From a virus: a DNA stretch of 51,461 nucleotides. Positions 39,626 to 47,382 of the stretch are shown here, one piece after another. The stretch is taken from positions 1-51,461 of the IMG/VR virus record IMGVR_UViG_3300034685_000407; one strand, given 5' to 3'. The translations under genes were made by a program, and so were the position numbers. Positions within the stretch are counted from its first letter, which is position 1, and every line of letters begins with the position of its first letter. The notes below the pieces were generated by a model. The model was given only the letters and a program-made list of their open reading frames with translations. It made no database searches and was not told the DNA's origin.

Positions 39626-40540
39626 ATGCAACCAAAAGAAAGAGAGAGGATGTTTTTCGGAATTTCTGATATGAGTGCATGGAAATTCGTAGGAACTAAT
39701 ATACTTAATATTTTATATCTGCTCCAAGATAAGAAGGATCTTCACGGCAGAGGATTACAGCAATTATTATGGGGAATCTTTGATGAAATATGGACCCCTG
39801 GCAATGACCTAACTTATACAATACTAAATACATATGAAGAAGAAGGCTATGTTAAAAGCTACTGGGAAGACAACCAAGATCCAAATAGAAGATATATACG
39901 TTATTACAAAATTACTGATCAGGGAATAGAATATCTCCACAGTCTAAAGTCCTCTTTTTATGACACTTTGAACCTAATGCAGAAAATCTTTGAGCATTCT
40001 TTGGAATTCATATGGGGAGATGATATAACTCAACCGCCCCCAAGTAATTCTAAACCAATTTCATCTTCGACCTTCACTACGATAAATGTTCTAAATTATA
40101 TGTTCAGAAGAAAATACAAACTGGTTGATGAAACAACGATTAGTATGTTAAATAACCCCACTAACGCAATAGCTATTAATGCATGGGTTTATGGAAAAGA
40201 GATTAAGGATATGCTTGAAGATAATTATAATGGTGTATGGAAACCATCTGATGGAGTTCTATATCCTTTATTATCAAAACTTGATACAGCCGAGTATTTA
40301 AAAAGCAGGTGGTCTAACAATGAAGAGGAAGGATTTAAGAAAAAAAGAACTGTTAGGGAATATGTAATTACAAAAAAGGGAGAAGATTATTTAAAAGAAT
40401 TAATTTCTCCAGAAGCAGGTCTAAAAAATAAGATACTGCAATTACGAACTCTCTGCTCAAAATCTATTAATATCATATATGGAAACAGCACAGCTAATAT
40501 TTCTAATGTGCAGCGACTCATAACTAAATATTGTGAATAG
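39626..40540 (+). CDS. Double winged-helix regulator (tandem PadR-like domains)
   Basis: Two PadR-like winged helices lie in one chain of 304 aa. The first (~20-105) has LNILYLLQDKKDLHGRGLQQLL, YTILNTYEEEGYVKSYWEDN and RYIRYYKITDQGIEYL. The second (~165-255) has YGKEIKDMLEDNYNGVWKPSDGVLYPLLSKLD and REYVITKKGEDYL. PadR proteins usually act as dimers of one domain each; a covalent pair could bind an asymmetric or inverted operator. ATG 39626 follows AAGGAG; earlier ATG is nearly at the transcript start. The divergent inverted repeat is 100 bp away. Confidence 0.8.
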   Translation: MQPKERERMFFGISDMSAWKFVGTNILNILYLLQDKKDLHGRGLQQLLWGIFDEIWTPGNDLTYTILNTYEEEGYVKSYWEDNQDPNRRYIRYYKITDQGIEYLHSLKSSFYDTLNLMQKIFEHSLEFIWGDDITQPPPSNSKPISSSTFTTINVLNYMFRRKYKLVDETTISMLNNPTNAIAINAWVYGKEIKDMLEDNYNGVWKPSDGVLYPLLSKLDTAEYLKSRWSNNEEEGFKKKRTVREYVITKKGEDYLKELISPEAGLKNKILQLRTLCSKSINIIYGNSTANISNVQRLITKYCE

Positions 40541-40544
40541 ATAA

Positions 40545-40572
40545 AGCCAGAGTTAACTCTGGCTTTACATTT
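40545..40572. terminator. Bidirectional terminator
   Basis: Stem AAAGCCAGAGTT/AACTCTGGCTTT between convergent genes. Confidence 0.85.
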
Positions 40573-40574
40573 TA

Positions 40575-40748
40575 TTATTTTGGAGAATTTAACTTTTCTG
40601 AAACAAATTTAGTAAATAAATATAATTCTTTTAATGAAATATCACTTTTATCACTCAATTCTTTTCTTAATTCTTCATTATCAATTCCGCAAAAATCTAT
40701 TATATACTGCACCATATATGTCCTATCTGACAAACTGGCATCTCTCAT
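40575..40748 (-). CDS. Hypothetical protein, 57 aa
   Basis: The start ATG overlaps the DUF192 stop codon by one base (TAATG), a sign of translational coupling. The product opens MRDASLSDRTYMVQYIID and is helical and acidic, with ELYLFTKFVSEKL at the end and one Cys near residue 20. The family is not recognised. It ends just before a bidirectional terminator. Confidence 0.55.
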   Translation of the reverse strand: MRDASLSDRTYMVQYIIDFCGIDNEELRKELSDKSDISLKELYLFTKFVSEKLNSPK

Positions 40749-41104
40749 TAACTCACCATTCTAAATAGTACGGGTTCAAAATCAATTGTTCCTGCCGGCA
40801 ACTCTATTGTATATTTTGCTTTACGGTGTCCCATATCTAATCTCCATGGTTTTATATTTTTAGTTACTTTTACTACATTCAGGTCTTTATCTACATATAT
40901 CACATCTATAGCAAACCTCATAAACATCATATGAATAGAGCTACATGGAGATAATAATAATGCATATTTATCCGGTAGTTGTTTTTGTCCCATAAGCCCT
41001 AAAAATCGAGTATAGAAGTTATCTGCTATGCTTACTTTTTCTGCTACAATATGTTCATTCCCCGCTTTATCGGTTAAGATAATCTTTTTATCTTCAAATA
41101 TCAA
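40748..41104 (-). CDS. DUF192-family protein, 118 aa
   Basis: The sequence has typical DUF192 landmarks: SIADNFYTRFLGLMGQKQL near residue 25, LLLSPCSSIHMMFMRFAIDVIYVDKDLNVVKV (~49-79) and the YTIELPAGTID ending. Members in Firmicutes are often found near pilus or secretion genes; the prepilin peptidase 1.7 kb upstream is in line with that. Start is TTG 41104, after GGAGGCG by 10 bases. The molecular job of DUF192 is not settled. It lies 20 bp after the radical-SAM gene and is coupled with a 57-aa gene downstream. Confidence 0.85.
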   Translation of the reverse strand: MIFEDKKIILTDKAGNEHIVAEKVSIADNFYTRFLGLMGQKQLPDKYALLLSPCSSIHMMFMRFAIDVIYVDKDLNVVKVTKNIKPWRLDMGHRKAKYTIELPAGTIDFEPVLFRMVS

Positions 41105-41124
41105 TCTTTATTCGCCTCCATTCA

Positions 41125-41826
41125 TTATCTAATACTTACATTCCCTTTAGGATCTACTAATATAATACCTTTATTAGAAGCAGTTACTATTTTAGCGTAT
41201 CTATCATACTTTCTTTTGATAAAATCAAGTGCTTCCGATAGTTCTTTTCTATCAGGAATCATATAAGGGTAAGTTTTTACACGCCCAAGATTTTCTATCT
41301 CTGGGAAACCTATTTTCACAACACCCATACTTACTAAATCATCAACCGTTTCATCAAGAGTATAGATATTCACTCCAGATGGCGGAACATATACTTCAAC
41401 ATCCAAGTTCATATTTAAACAATGTCTTATTGCATAATTTACTTTCATATGGGAATCCTCAATCCTTGTGATGTGATTATGAATATTAGGAATACTGTTA
41501 TGATAATAAAAAATCACTTTATCAACCTTAAAAGCCTTTAAAGTTTTTAACTTCATAAGTGCATTTTCGGCATATCCTGTCGTATAAAGTACAACCTCGT
41601 GTTTATTATTTTTGAGCCACCATATCACATCTTCTAAATTATCAGAAAGTAACGGCTCTCCCCCTGTCAGTCCTACTTTTTCACATTCATAATTTTGCAA
41701 AATGGATTTAATCTTATCTAATGATAAAATATCTGTTTCTTTACTATCTGCATTGACTGGACAGTGAAAACAATTAAGAAGACACTTGTGGGTTAATTCA
41801 AACCTTATTTCTTTATACTTTTCCAT
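41125..41826 (-). CDS. Small radical SAM protein
   Basis: The classical CxxxCxxC motif is CLLNCFHC (residues ~15-22). GLTGGEPLLSD is the SAM-binding GGE motif near residue 55, then a VVLYTTGYAENAL strand, and later EVYVPPSG and GFPEIENLG continue the barrel. The protein is ~233 aa, lacking a SPASM extension. Substrate is unknown. ATG 41826 follows GGGGGTGG by 6 bases. It lies in an operon with DUF192. It differs fully from the SPASM enzyme at 27641, so the element has two unrelated radical-SAM enzymes. Confidence 0.85.
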   Translation of the reverse strand: MEKYKEIRFELTHKCLLNCFHCPVNADSKETDILSLDKIKSILQNYECEKVGLTGGEPLLSDNLEDVIWWLKNNKHEVVLYTTGYAENALMKLKTLKAFKVDKVIFYYHNSIPNIHNHITRIEDSHMKVNYAIRHCLNMNLDVEVYVPPSGVNIYTLDETVDDLVSMGVVKIGFPEIENLGRVKTYPYMIPDRKELSEALDFIKRKYDRYAKIVTASNKGIILVDPKGNVSIR

Positions 41827-41847
41827 AAGGACCACCCCCTAATTTGA

Positions 41848-42582
41848 TCAAGCAACCATTTTTTTATTTAAGAATTCTTTAAATTGAAACGCTGTATTAT
41901 GCCCGTATCCATATTCTCTATGAAATTCATCATGACAATCTTTACACATCGTTACTCCATTATTTATATCTAAACGTTTATCTTCATAATCAGCATAACT
42001 GAATAGATGATGGACATGAATGTATTTAATTTTTCTTTTTAGACCACAACTTACACAGGTATAATCATCTCTTTTCAATACTGCTGTTCGCCATCTTCTA
42101 TACTCGGGGCTTTTCCTTTGATTTTCATAGTCATCCTTCGAAATGTTTGGATTATTAAGTGGATGATTTATCCCAGCCTTTTTCTTATCAGCACATCTTT
42201 TACATCCTTTTTCTCCATGTACAAGATCTGTGTAACTAATATATGTTTCATAACCGCAGTGACACATATATCTCAATTTGGTATGAGCATTATAATATTC
42301 GCTTTCTGATGATAATAGCTTGTACCCACGCTGCCAAAATGCTCTTATAACTACATCGAAAGAAATCTTTCTATTTTTTGCCCTTTCTTTGTTAGCACAC
42401 TTTGGACACTTTTTTCCTTTCATAAGATTGTTTAATGTTTTTGTACCTACATAACCGCAGACTTTGCATCTATATTTTAGAGGTTTGCTAGTATCTTCGT
42501 ATTTAACAGCCAATAGCTCTAAATTATGCAGGCCGAATAGAGCCTTGGCTGTTTCAAGGCTATATTTTTTATATCTACCCAT
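41848..42582 (-). CDS. HNH endonuclease with N-terminal zinc modules
   Basis: The 244-aa protein starts with zinc-ribbon repeats: CKVCGYVG...CPKC (~39-63) and CHCGYETYIS...CKRC (~105-130), often found in homing endonucleases as DNA-binding arms. The C-terminal HNH has CVSCG, HVHHLFSYADY (~192-203, catalytic His) and NNGVTMCKDCHDEFH. It probably makes a site-specific cut and may spread its own gene. No intron or intein sits next to it, so it is free-standing. It follows TTTCCTCC-type leader (minus GGAGGAAA). Confidence 0.88.
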   Translation of the reverse strand: MGRYKKYSLETAKALFGLHNLELLAVKYEDTSKPLKYRCKVCGYVGTKTLNNLMKGKKCPKCANKERAKNRKISFDVVIRAFWQRGYKLLSSESEYYNAHTKLRYMCHCGYETYISYTDLVHGEKGCKRCADKKKAGINHPLNNPNISKDDYENQRKSPEYRRWRTAVLKRDDYTCVSCGLKRKIKYIHVHHLFSYADYEDKRLDINNGVTMCKDCHDEFHREYGYGHNTAFQFKEFLNKKMVA

Positions 42583-42683
42583 ATAATTTCCTCCGTATTT
42601 AACTTTGTTTTGCTGTGTTGTACCCGCAAGGTACTTCAGTATTCTTCATAAAATAAATAGCTGTTGATAGCTTTTCATCTTTT

Positions 42684-42712
42684 ATTATGTCTTAATTTTC
42701 TACATTATTCAA
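42684..42712 (-). promoter_or_regulatory. Promoter with AGTAAAATTTGA context
   Basis: Minus-strand TTGAAT, 17-base spacer, CATAAT, upstream of the HNH gene. Confidence 0.6.
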
Positions 42713-42735
42713 ATTTTACTTTAAGTTGTATGAAT

Positions 42736-42778
42736 AAATAAAAAAGACCCTATAAGCATTGCTTATAGAGTCCTAATA
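42736..42778 (-). terminator. Terminator after the prepilin peptidase gene
   Basis: Minus-strand ACTCTATAAGCA/TGCTTATAGGGT stem followed by TTTTTTA. Confidence 0.8.
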
Positions 42779-42779
42779 A

Positions 42780-43244
42780 TTATCTTAAATACCACAGAAA
42801 TTCAGAATTTGTTACCATTTGCTGCCCATAAATCAACACAAGCATTGTAGCTACCGCAATAGATGGTCCAAAGGGTATGTGTTCCTTGATCTTTTTCCTT
42901 TTCATAATTATATATCCGATACCCATAATTGAGCCGAGTACGAAGGATAAATACATAGTCAAAATAGTAAACTTCCAGCCTAAAAAGAATCCGATTAGAG
43001 CCATCAGTTTAATATCTCCTCCACCCATACCCCAAAACGCTAAAATGGTAAAAAACACTCCTCCTATTAAAAAACCTGCTATAGAACTTTTGATGGATAC
43101 ATTATTGTATCCACATAGGCTGAACAGGATAATGAAGCCAAGTCCTAATATAATAGGTTCGTTATCTATCTCCTGCCTTTTCAAATCTGTATATGTTATT
43201 ATTATCAAAATCGCAGCTAAAATTATATCTCTCATTACTATCAC
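42780..43244 (-). CDS. Prepilin peptidase, short (TadV/CpaA type)
   Basis: Cuts leader peptides from type IV prepilins in the membrane. The 154-aa protein is very hydrophobic with ~5-6 membrane segments. The two catalytic Asp are in TYTDLKRQEI (~20) and GGGDIKLMALIGFFLGW (~75). It lacks the N-terminal zinc/methylase domain of PilD, so it is of the CpaA/TadV kind. GTG 43244 (GGAGG 9 bases before) is the best start. Prepilin substrates are not in this window, so they may be elsewhere on the element or in the host. Confidence 0.88.
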   Translation of the reverse strand: MIVMRDIILAAILIIITYTDLKRQEIDNEPIILGLGFIILFSLCGYNNVSIKSSIAGFLIGGVFFTILAFWGMGGGDIKLMALIGFFLGWKFTILTMYLSFVLGSIMGIGYIIMKRKKIKEHIPFGPSIAVATMLVLIYGQQMVTNSEFLWYLR

Positions 43245-43276
43245 TACTATCACCCTCCCGAATATTGATTAATTTT

Positions 43277-43305
43277 ATTCTATCTCAAATTTCCACAACG
43301 TACAA
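43277..43305 (-). promoter_or_regulatory. Promoter with AGTAAAATTTG context
   Basis: Minus-strand TTGTAC, 17-base spacer, TAGAAT, upstream of the prepilin peptidase. Confidence 0.55.
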
Positions 43306-43329
43306 ATTTTACTCATAGAAAAATATAAA

Positions 43330-43686
43330 TCAATTACTTTTATTCTTTGTTTTTCTACTGTGTAATTCATCACTCATCAATATATACACTTCAAGAAAAT
43401 AAGGATAATCTTGTGCCATAGGGTATTCCTCCCACATTTTATCTAACTTTTGTTCAATAAATTCTTGTGGCAAAGCTTTCAACAGTTCTCTTGTTTTTGG
43501 ATACCAATTGTCTCCTTGACCTAATCCATCTTCTTTTGTAAATGTGGTTAGTCCAAGTTCCTTCTGGATGTACTTAAGCTGCTGTTCTTCATTTAATTTT
43601 TGATGAGTTTTTGTAGTTGTTTCTTCTAAATCCACTGTTAAGAACCATACTATTAATAATCCCGCTATTGTATATAAAAAAATCAT
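43330..43686 (-). CDS. Membrane-anchored hypothetical protein, 118 aa
   Basis: One N-terminal hydrophobic helix (IFLYTIAGLLIVWFLTV, ~2-18) anchors a soluble, acidic, helical body with KLNEEQQLKYIQKELGL and PQEFIEQKLDKMWEEYPMAQDYPYFLEVYIL. No cysteines. It starts 16 bp after the RHH gene ends, on the same strand. The family is not recognised. It might be a small envelope or coupling protein linked to the pilus peptidase, but that is only position. Confidence 0.6.
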   Translation of the reverse strand: MIFLYTIAGLLIVWFLTVDLEETTTKTHQKLNEEQQLKYIQKELGLTTFTKEDGLGQGDNWYPKTRELLKALPQEFIEQKLDKMWEEYPMAQDYPYFLEVYILMSDELHSRKTKNKSN

Positions 43687-43701
43687 CTACATTCATTTCC
43701 C

Positions 43702-43989
43702 CTATGAAAAATATGAATTCAATACATTTCTTACATATTTAGAAATAGACATTGAATTTTTTTCAGCTAGTGCCTCAACTGTTTTATAGGTTTTTTCATC
43801 AACAGTCATCATAAGCGTCTTCGCATCCTTTGAATTGTATAAATAATCTTCCTTCGAATCAAAATGGCTCTTAATTACAAACAACATTACTTTCGTTACA
43901 GTAGAAAAATTATTAGCCTTTTTATACTCTACAATTTTTTCATATAAATCGTATGAAATAGTTGTCCATATTTTATTTTGCTGTTTCAT
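43702..43989 (-). CDS. Tandem ribbon-helix-helix protein, 95 aa
   Basis: Two RHH-like units are joined in one chain: KIWTTISYDLYEKIVEYKKANNFSTVTKVMLFVIKSHF (first, described by its strand IWTTIS and helices) and TLMMTVDEKTYKTVEALAEKN with MSISKYVRNVLNSYF. Each would give a strand and two helices, so the chain may form a pseudo-dimer that binds DNA. ATG 43989 follows AAAGAGGTG by 6 bases. A clear promoter precedes it. It could repress its own operon, including the membrane protein downstream. Confidence 0.7.
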   Translation of the reverse strand: MKQQNKIWTTISYDLYEKIVEYKKANNFSTVTKVMLFVIKSHFDSKEDYLYNSKDAKTLMMTVDEKTYKTVEALAEKNSMSISKYVRNVLNSYFS

Positions 43990-44034
43990 AAGCATCACCT
44001 CTTTAACAAAATAAATATTTTATCCTGTGCTGAA

Positions 44035-44064
44035 ACTATATCTATTGTTTCTAAAACTTTTCAA
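44035..44064 (-). promoter_or_regulatory. Promoter for the RHH gene
   Basis: Minus-strand TTGAAA, 18-base spacer, TATAGT, about 45 bases before the start. Confidence 0.55.
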
Positions 44065-44098
44065 GTTTTTTTAAAGTTTTTTGTGTATTATTGGAAAA

Positions 44099-44137
44099 TA
44101 AAAAAGCCTGTACCATAATTGATACAGGCTTTTCATA
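44099..44137. terminator. Bidirectional terminator
   Basis: Stem AAAAGCCTGTA/TACAGGCTTTT. Confidence 0.85.
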
Positions 44138-44149
44138 TTGAGCTGACTT

Positions 44150-44510
44150 ATGTAGGGGTGAGTGAACTTCTATATTCACTCAAAGTTTTAGATAAAACCT
44201 AAATAGGGATACCCCTATTTAAGCTGTTTGTTTATGTGGCGGGCTATAGTATAGCCAATAAGCCATTCGTGAACTACCTCCACTTATAGAAGCGGTGGCT
44301 TCGTGGTCAAGGCAACTTCTGTTACCAGATTACCCACGCTCAAAGGGCTGTTCCTTCCCCAGATATACCAATTACATGGTTTATTTTAGCTTGGTTTTCG
44401 CTATAATAATAATTATATCATAAAGGAAGGTTTTGTCAATCAACATTCATCACCCACTTATAGAAGTGGGCGACTTCTGTTGCTGTTTATGTTAAATATA
44501 GCCTATATAA
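44150..44510 (-). mobile_element. Non-autonomous IS200/IS605-like element (PATE-like) with structured ends
   Basis: No gene lies in 44000-44540. On the minus strand the end near 44269-44303 (GAAGCCACCGC...GCGG hairpin, then AGTTCAC) resembles the right end next to tnpB at 1048. A sister hairpin with CCCACTT/AAGTGGG lies at 44453-44470 and both share CCACTTATAGAAG. Between them are TGAGCGTGGGTAATCTGG-like bases typical of omega-RNA scaffolds. Three further stems (GAGTGAA/TTCACTC near 44160, AAATAGGG/CCCTATTT near 44201, palindrome GGCTATAGTATAGCC at 44242) lie outside the right end. Transposase-free, so movement would need an outside TnpA. Confidence 0.5.
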
Positions 44511-44542
44511 CTTCTTTTTCATAATACACTCCATCCCTCACT

Positions 44543-44836
44543 TTATGCACATTTTAGTTCTGTCCACTCAATTCCATGCTCTGCTACCCATTGAGCTATT
44601 AAATACCTATGGCAATGAACATAATCCTTTTCATAGCATATAAGACAAATATCTTTGCCATTCTTTAATTCGGTGAGTAATCCATCAAGAGCATTCCTTA
44701 AGTCTTCTCTGCTGGTCATTTCTCTCCTAAACCTTATTACATAATAGCCCCAATCACTATTCTCCTTATATTGAAAGAGAAGTGATTTGCTTGGTGATAG
44801 GTCTGGTCTGTGTATTATATCCTTATTCTTTTCCTT
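44543..44836 (-). pseudogene. DUF488-family protein, N-terminus missing
   Basis: A 97-codon frame with no start codon after an intact AAGGAGGGG leader. It contains PDLSPSKSLLFQYKENSDWGYY, EMTSREDLRNALDGLL, then ICLICYEKDYVHCHRYLIAQW, the conserved DUF488 ending with Cys and two His. The first ~50-60 residues expected of the family are gone. A TAA lies just before the frame, so the leader and frame are joined by a deletion. The PATE-like element lies 30 bp downstream. An internal ATG near codon 40 has no ribosome site. Confidence 0.8.
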
Positions 44837-44959
44837 TTATAAGTTATTTTTAACTGTTAAATCCCCTCCTTAATCATCTTTATAATTACAGAATTAGCTA
44901 CTAATTGTAGTAATTCGGTATGTAGAAGGGGGTATTCCCCCTTTAAATAGTAGAGGTGC

Positions 44960-47173
44960 TTATATTCTCTCTTTTAATTTTGAGTTTCTTGTTTCAACCT
45001 TATTGTTCTTTACAGCCATAGCTAAAGCTTTTTTCTGCCCTATTAGAATAACTTTCTTTTTAGCACGAGTTACGCCAGTATAAAACATATTTCTCTGTAG
45101 AAATAGATAGTGCTGCGTAGTTACAGGGATAATTACAATATCGTACTCACATCCCTGGCTTTTATGAATTGTGGTTGCATATGCAAGGTCAAGGTCCTCA
45201 AAATCATCTCTTATATAATCTATATCTTTATCGCTTATATTTATTGTTGCTAAATACTCATCATCCTGTCTATCAATAGACTTTATAATTCCCACATCAC
45301 CATTATATACCTCTTTATTATAGTCATTTCTGTACTGCATAACCTTATCATTTACACGAAAAGTCTTTTTTCCAAAGAATATCTCAAGAGCAGACTTTTT
45401 AGGATTTATAACATCCTGCAGTAATTGGTTTAAATTATCTACCCCAGTTGATGTTCTTGTCCTAAATGGACTCAACACTTGGATTTTATTAATGTCCTTG
45501 CACCTTGCATACTCTTTCATTACCTGCTGTTTGATGATTTCAGGCAATCTTTCATTATCATCTTCCTCAATAAAAATGAAGTCATCAGAGTATTCAAGTT
45601 TGTGTTGACCCTTATTGATTAGGTTCGCATTAATGACTATCTTGCTTGTATTAGCTTGTCTAAATATCTCATTTAGCATTACTACAGGAACTTTTCTACT
45701 ATCTATCAAATCTCTGAATACATTACCTGCACCTACTGATGGTAGCTGGTCTGCATCTCCGACAAAAATAACCTTTGTTTTAAGATCAATTGCTTTTAAA
45801 AGTTTTGTCATAAGCAGCATATCAATCATGGATCCTTCATCTATGATTAACAGGTCCGCTTCTATAGGGTTATTCTCATTCCTATTGCAAACTATCCTAT
45901 CCCCATCTGTAGAATACTTATATTCAAGAGTTCTATGAATTGTTTTAGCTTCAATTCCAGTAGATTCTTCCATTCTTTTGGCTGCACGACCAGTTGGAGC
46001 GGCTAACACTATTCTGCCATGAGGGAAATTTCTTTTATACACCTCAATGATACCTTTGATGATAGTTGTCTTTCCTGTTCCAGGACCACCTGTTATTACT
46101 GCAATATTTGTAGTTCCAGATAATCTCATAGCATCTTTTTGCTTTGGAGTATAAGCTATGTTATTTTTCTTTTCCAAATCAGAGATGATGCTATCTATAT
46201 CCAACTTATATTTTGCCGGAATAGAGTGTATCATTTGAGACAACTTGAAGCCACAGTATTTTTCACATCCATAATATATTGGAAGGTATATATCTGTATC
46301 TTCTATCACTAACTCTTCATTTTCCTGCATCTGTTCAAGAATTGGAATAATATCCTCTTTAGTGATTTCTCCCTCATTGGTGTTGAGTATCTTTTTAATT
46401 CTTATCAAAAGGCTTCTTCTCGTAACAAAGAGGTGTCCATCCTTTTCGGCAGCCTCTGTTAATACATGAATTATACCAGCCTTGATTCTCTCAATATGCT
46501 TAAAATCAATATTACAAGCTCTTGCAATCTGATCTGCAGTTTTAAATCCAAAACCATCTATATCCTTACATAATCTATAAGGGTTTTCTTTTAATAACTC
46601 AATGGCCTTATCTTGATACCTTTTATAAATCTTTATAACCTTTTTGTTTGATACATTATAAGGTTTCAGCATAAACATAAGATCATTCAGGTATTCATAC
46701 TGCCTATAAGACTTTGATATAGTTTCCACCTTGCTTTTAGATATACCTTTTATCTCTATTAACAGTTCTGGACTATACTTAATAACATCCAAAGTTTTAC
46801 TTCCAAACCTTTCAGTTATAAGTTTAGCTGTTTTTTCGCCTATTCCTTTAAAAAGACCACTACTTAAATATTTAACCATTGCCTCGTTAGATGTAGCTTC
46901 AGGTAGTAATTCCTTTGCCTCATTCACAGAAAATCTCCACCCGTACTGGGGATGCTTTGTCCACTTTCCGGTTAACTGAAGTTCCTGATTAATAACTGCT
47001 CTCATAAAACTACCTACTGCAACAAATGTGTTTTCATATATAGTGTGTCTTGCAAATTCGGGGATTTCCTCCGATTTCAACACAACTATAGCGAAATTTT
47101 TGCCTTCATCCATTTTAAGAATTTTTGACACTGTACCTACTATTTGAACATTTTCATTTTTTATTGTTTCCAT
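44960..47173 (-). CDS. RecD2-like helicase, copy 1
   Basis: A 5'-3' DNA helicase of superfamily 1B. The protein (737 aa) has the N-terminal OB-like and helix-hairpin-helix repeats (SGLFKGIGEKTAKLI, IKGISKSKVETI, IDGFGFKTADQIA), Walker A GGPGTGKTT (~360), motif Ia APTGRAAKRM, DEGS at motif II, GDADQLPSVGAG (III) and YATTIHKSQGCEYD with TGVTRAKKKV (V-VI). ATG 47173 follows AAGGAGG by 8 bases. Motif II is DEGS instead of the DEAS/DESS usual here. Without RecBC it fits RecD2 or phage Dda-like roles in replication or repair. Confidence 0.9.
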   Translation of the reverse strand: METIKNENVQIVGTVSKILKMDEGKNFAIVVLKSEEIPEFARHTIYENTFVAVGSFMRAVINQELQLTGKWTKHPQYGWRFSVNEAKELLPEATSNEAMVKYLSSGLFKGIGEKTAKLITERFGSKTLDVIKYSPELLIEIKGISKSKVETISKSYRQYEYLNDLMFMLKPYNVSNKKVIKIYKRYQDKAIELLKENPYRLCKDIDGFGFKTADQIARACNIDFKHIERIKAGIIHVLTEAAEKDGHLFVTRRSLLIRIKKILNTNEGEITKEDIIPILEQMQENEELVIEDTDIYLPIYYGCEKYCGFKLSQMIHSIPAKYKLDIDSIISDLEKKNNIAYTPKQKDAMRLSGTTNIAVITGGPGTGKTTIIKGIIEVYKRNFPHGRIVLAAPTGRAAKRMEESTGIEAKTIHRTLEYKYSTDGDRIVCNRNENNPIEADLLIIDEGSMIDMLLMTKLLKAIDLKTKVIFVGDADQLPSVGAGNVFRDLIDSRKVPVVMLNEIFRQANTSKIVINANLINKGQHKLEYSDDFIFIEEDDNERLPEIIKQQVMKEYARCKDINKIQVLSPFRTRTSTGVDNLNQLLQDVINPKKSALEIFFGKKTFRVNDKVMQYRNDYNKEVYNGDVGIIKSIDRQDDEYLATINISDKDIDYIRDDFEDLDLAYATTIHKSQGCEYDIVIIPVTTQHYLFLQRNMFYTGVTRAKKKVILIGQKKALAMAVKNNKVETRNSKLKERI

Positions 47174-47227
47174 ATTTTTTTCCTCCTTAAACCACTCAAT
47201 TATCTTCTTCTGTCCCATAACACTGCA

Positions 47228-47323
47228 TTAAATACTCTTACAAATCACAGAAAATTTATAAACTAAATCATTGATGAATTCATTAACACGAAAATACATT
47301 TCTTCACAATTGATTCTCAACAT
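47228..47323 (-). CDS. Possible small protein, 31 aa
   Basis: A short frame with GGAGGATGTTGTCT before ATG 47323, located between the terminator of helicase copy 2 and the start of helicase copy 1. The product, starting MLRINCEEMYFRV, has a mixed hydrophobic helix and Cys at residues 6 and 28. It could be a leader peptide or chance. It would be translated upstream of helicase copy 1. Confidence 0.35.
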   Translation of the reverse strand: MLRINCEEMYFRVNEFINDLVYKFSVICKSI

Positions 47324-47349
47324 AGACAACATCCTCCAACTCCCAAATT

Positions 47350-47382
47350 GTTAAAAAAGTAGCCCATAGTTGAGCTACTTTA
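47350..47382 (-). terminator. Terminator after helicase copy 2
   Basis: Minus-strand AAAGTAGCTC/GGGCTACTTT stem followed by TTTT; the stop codon lies inside the upstream arm. Confidence 0.75.
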
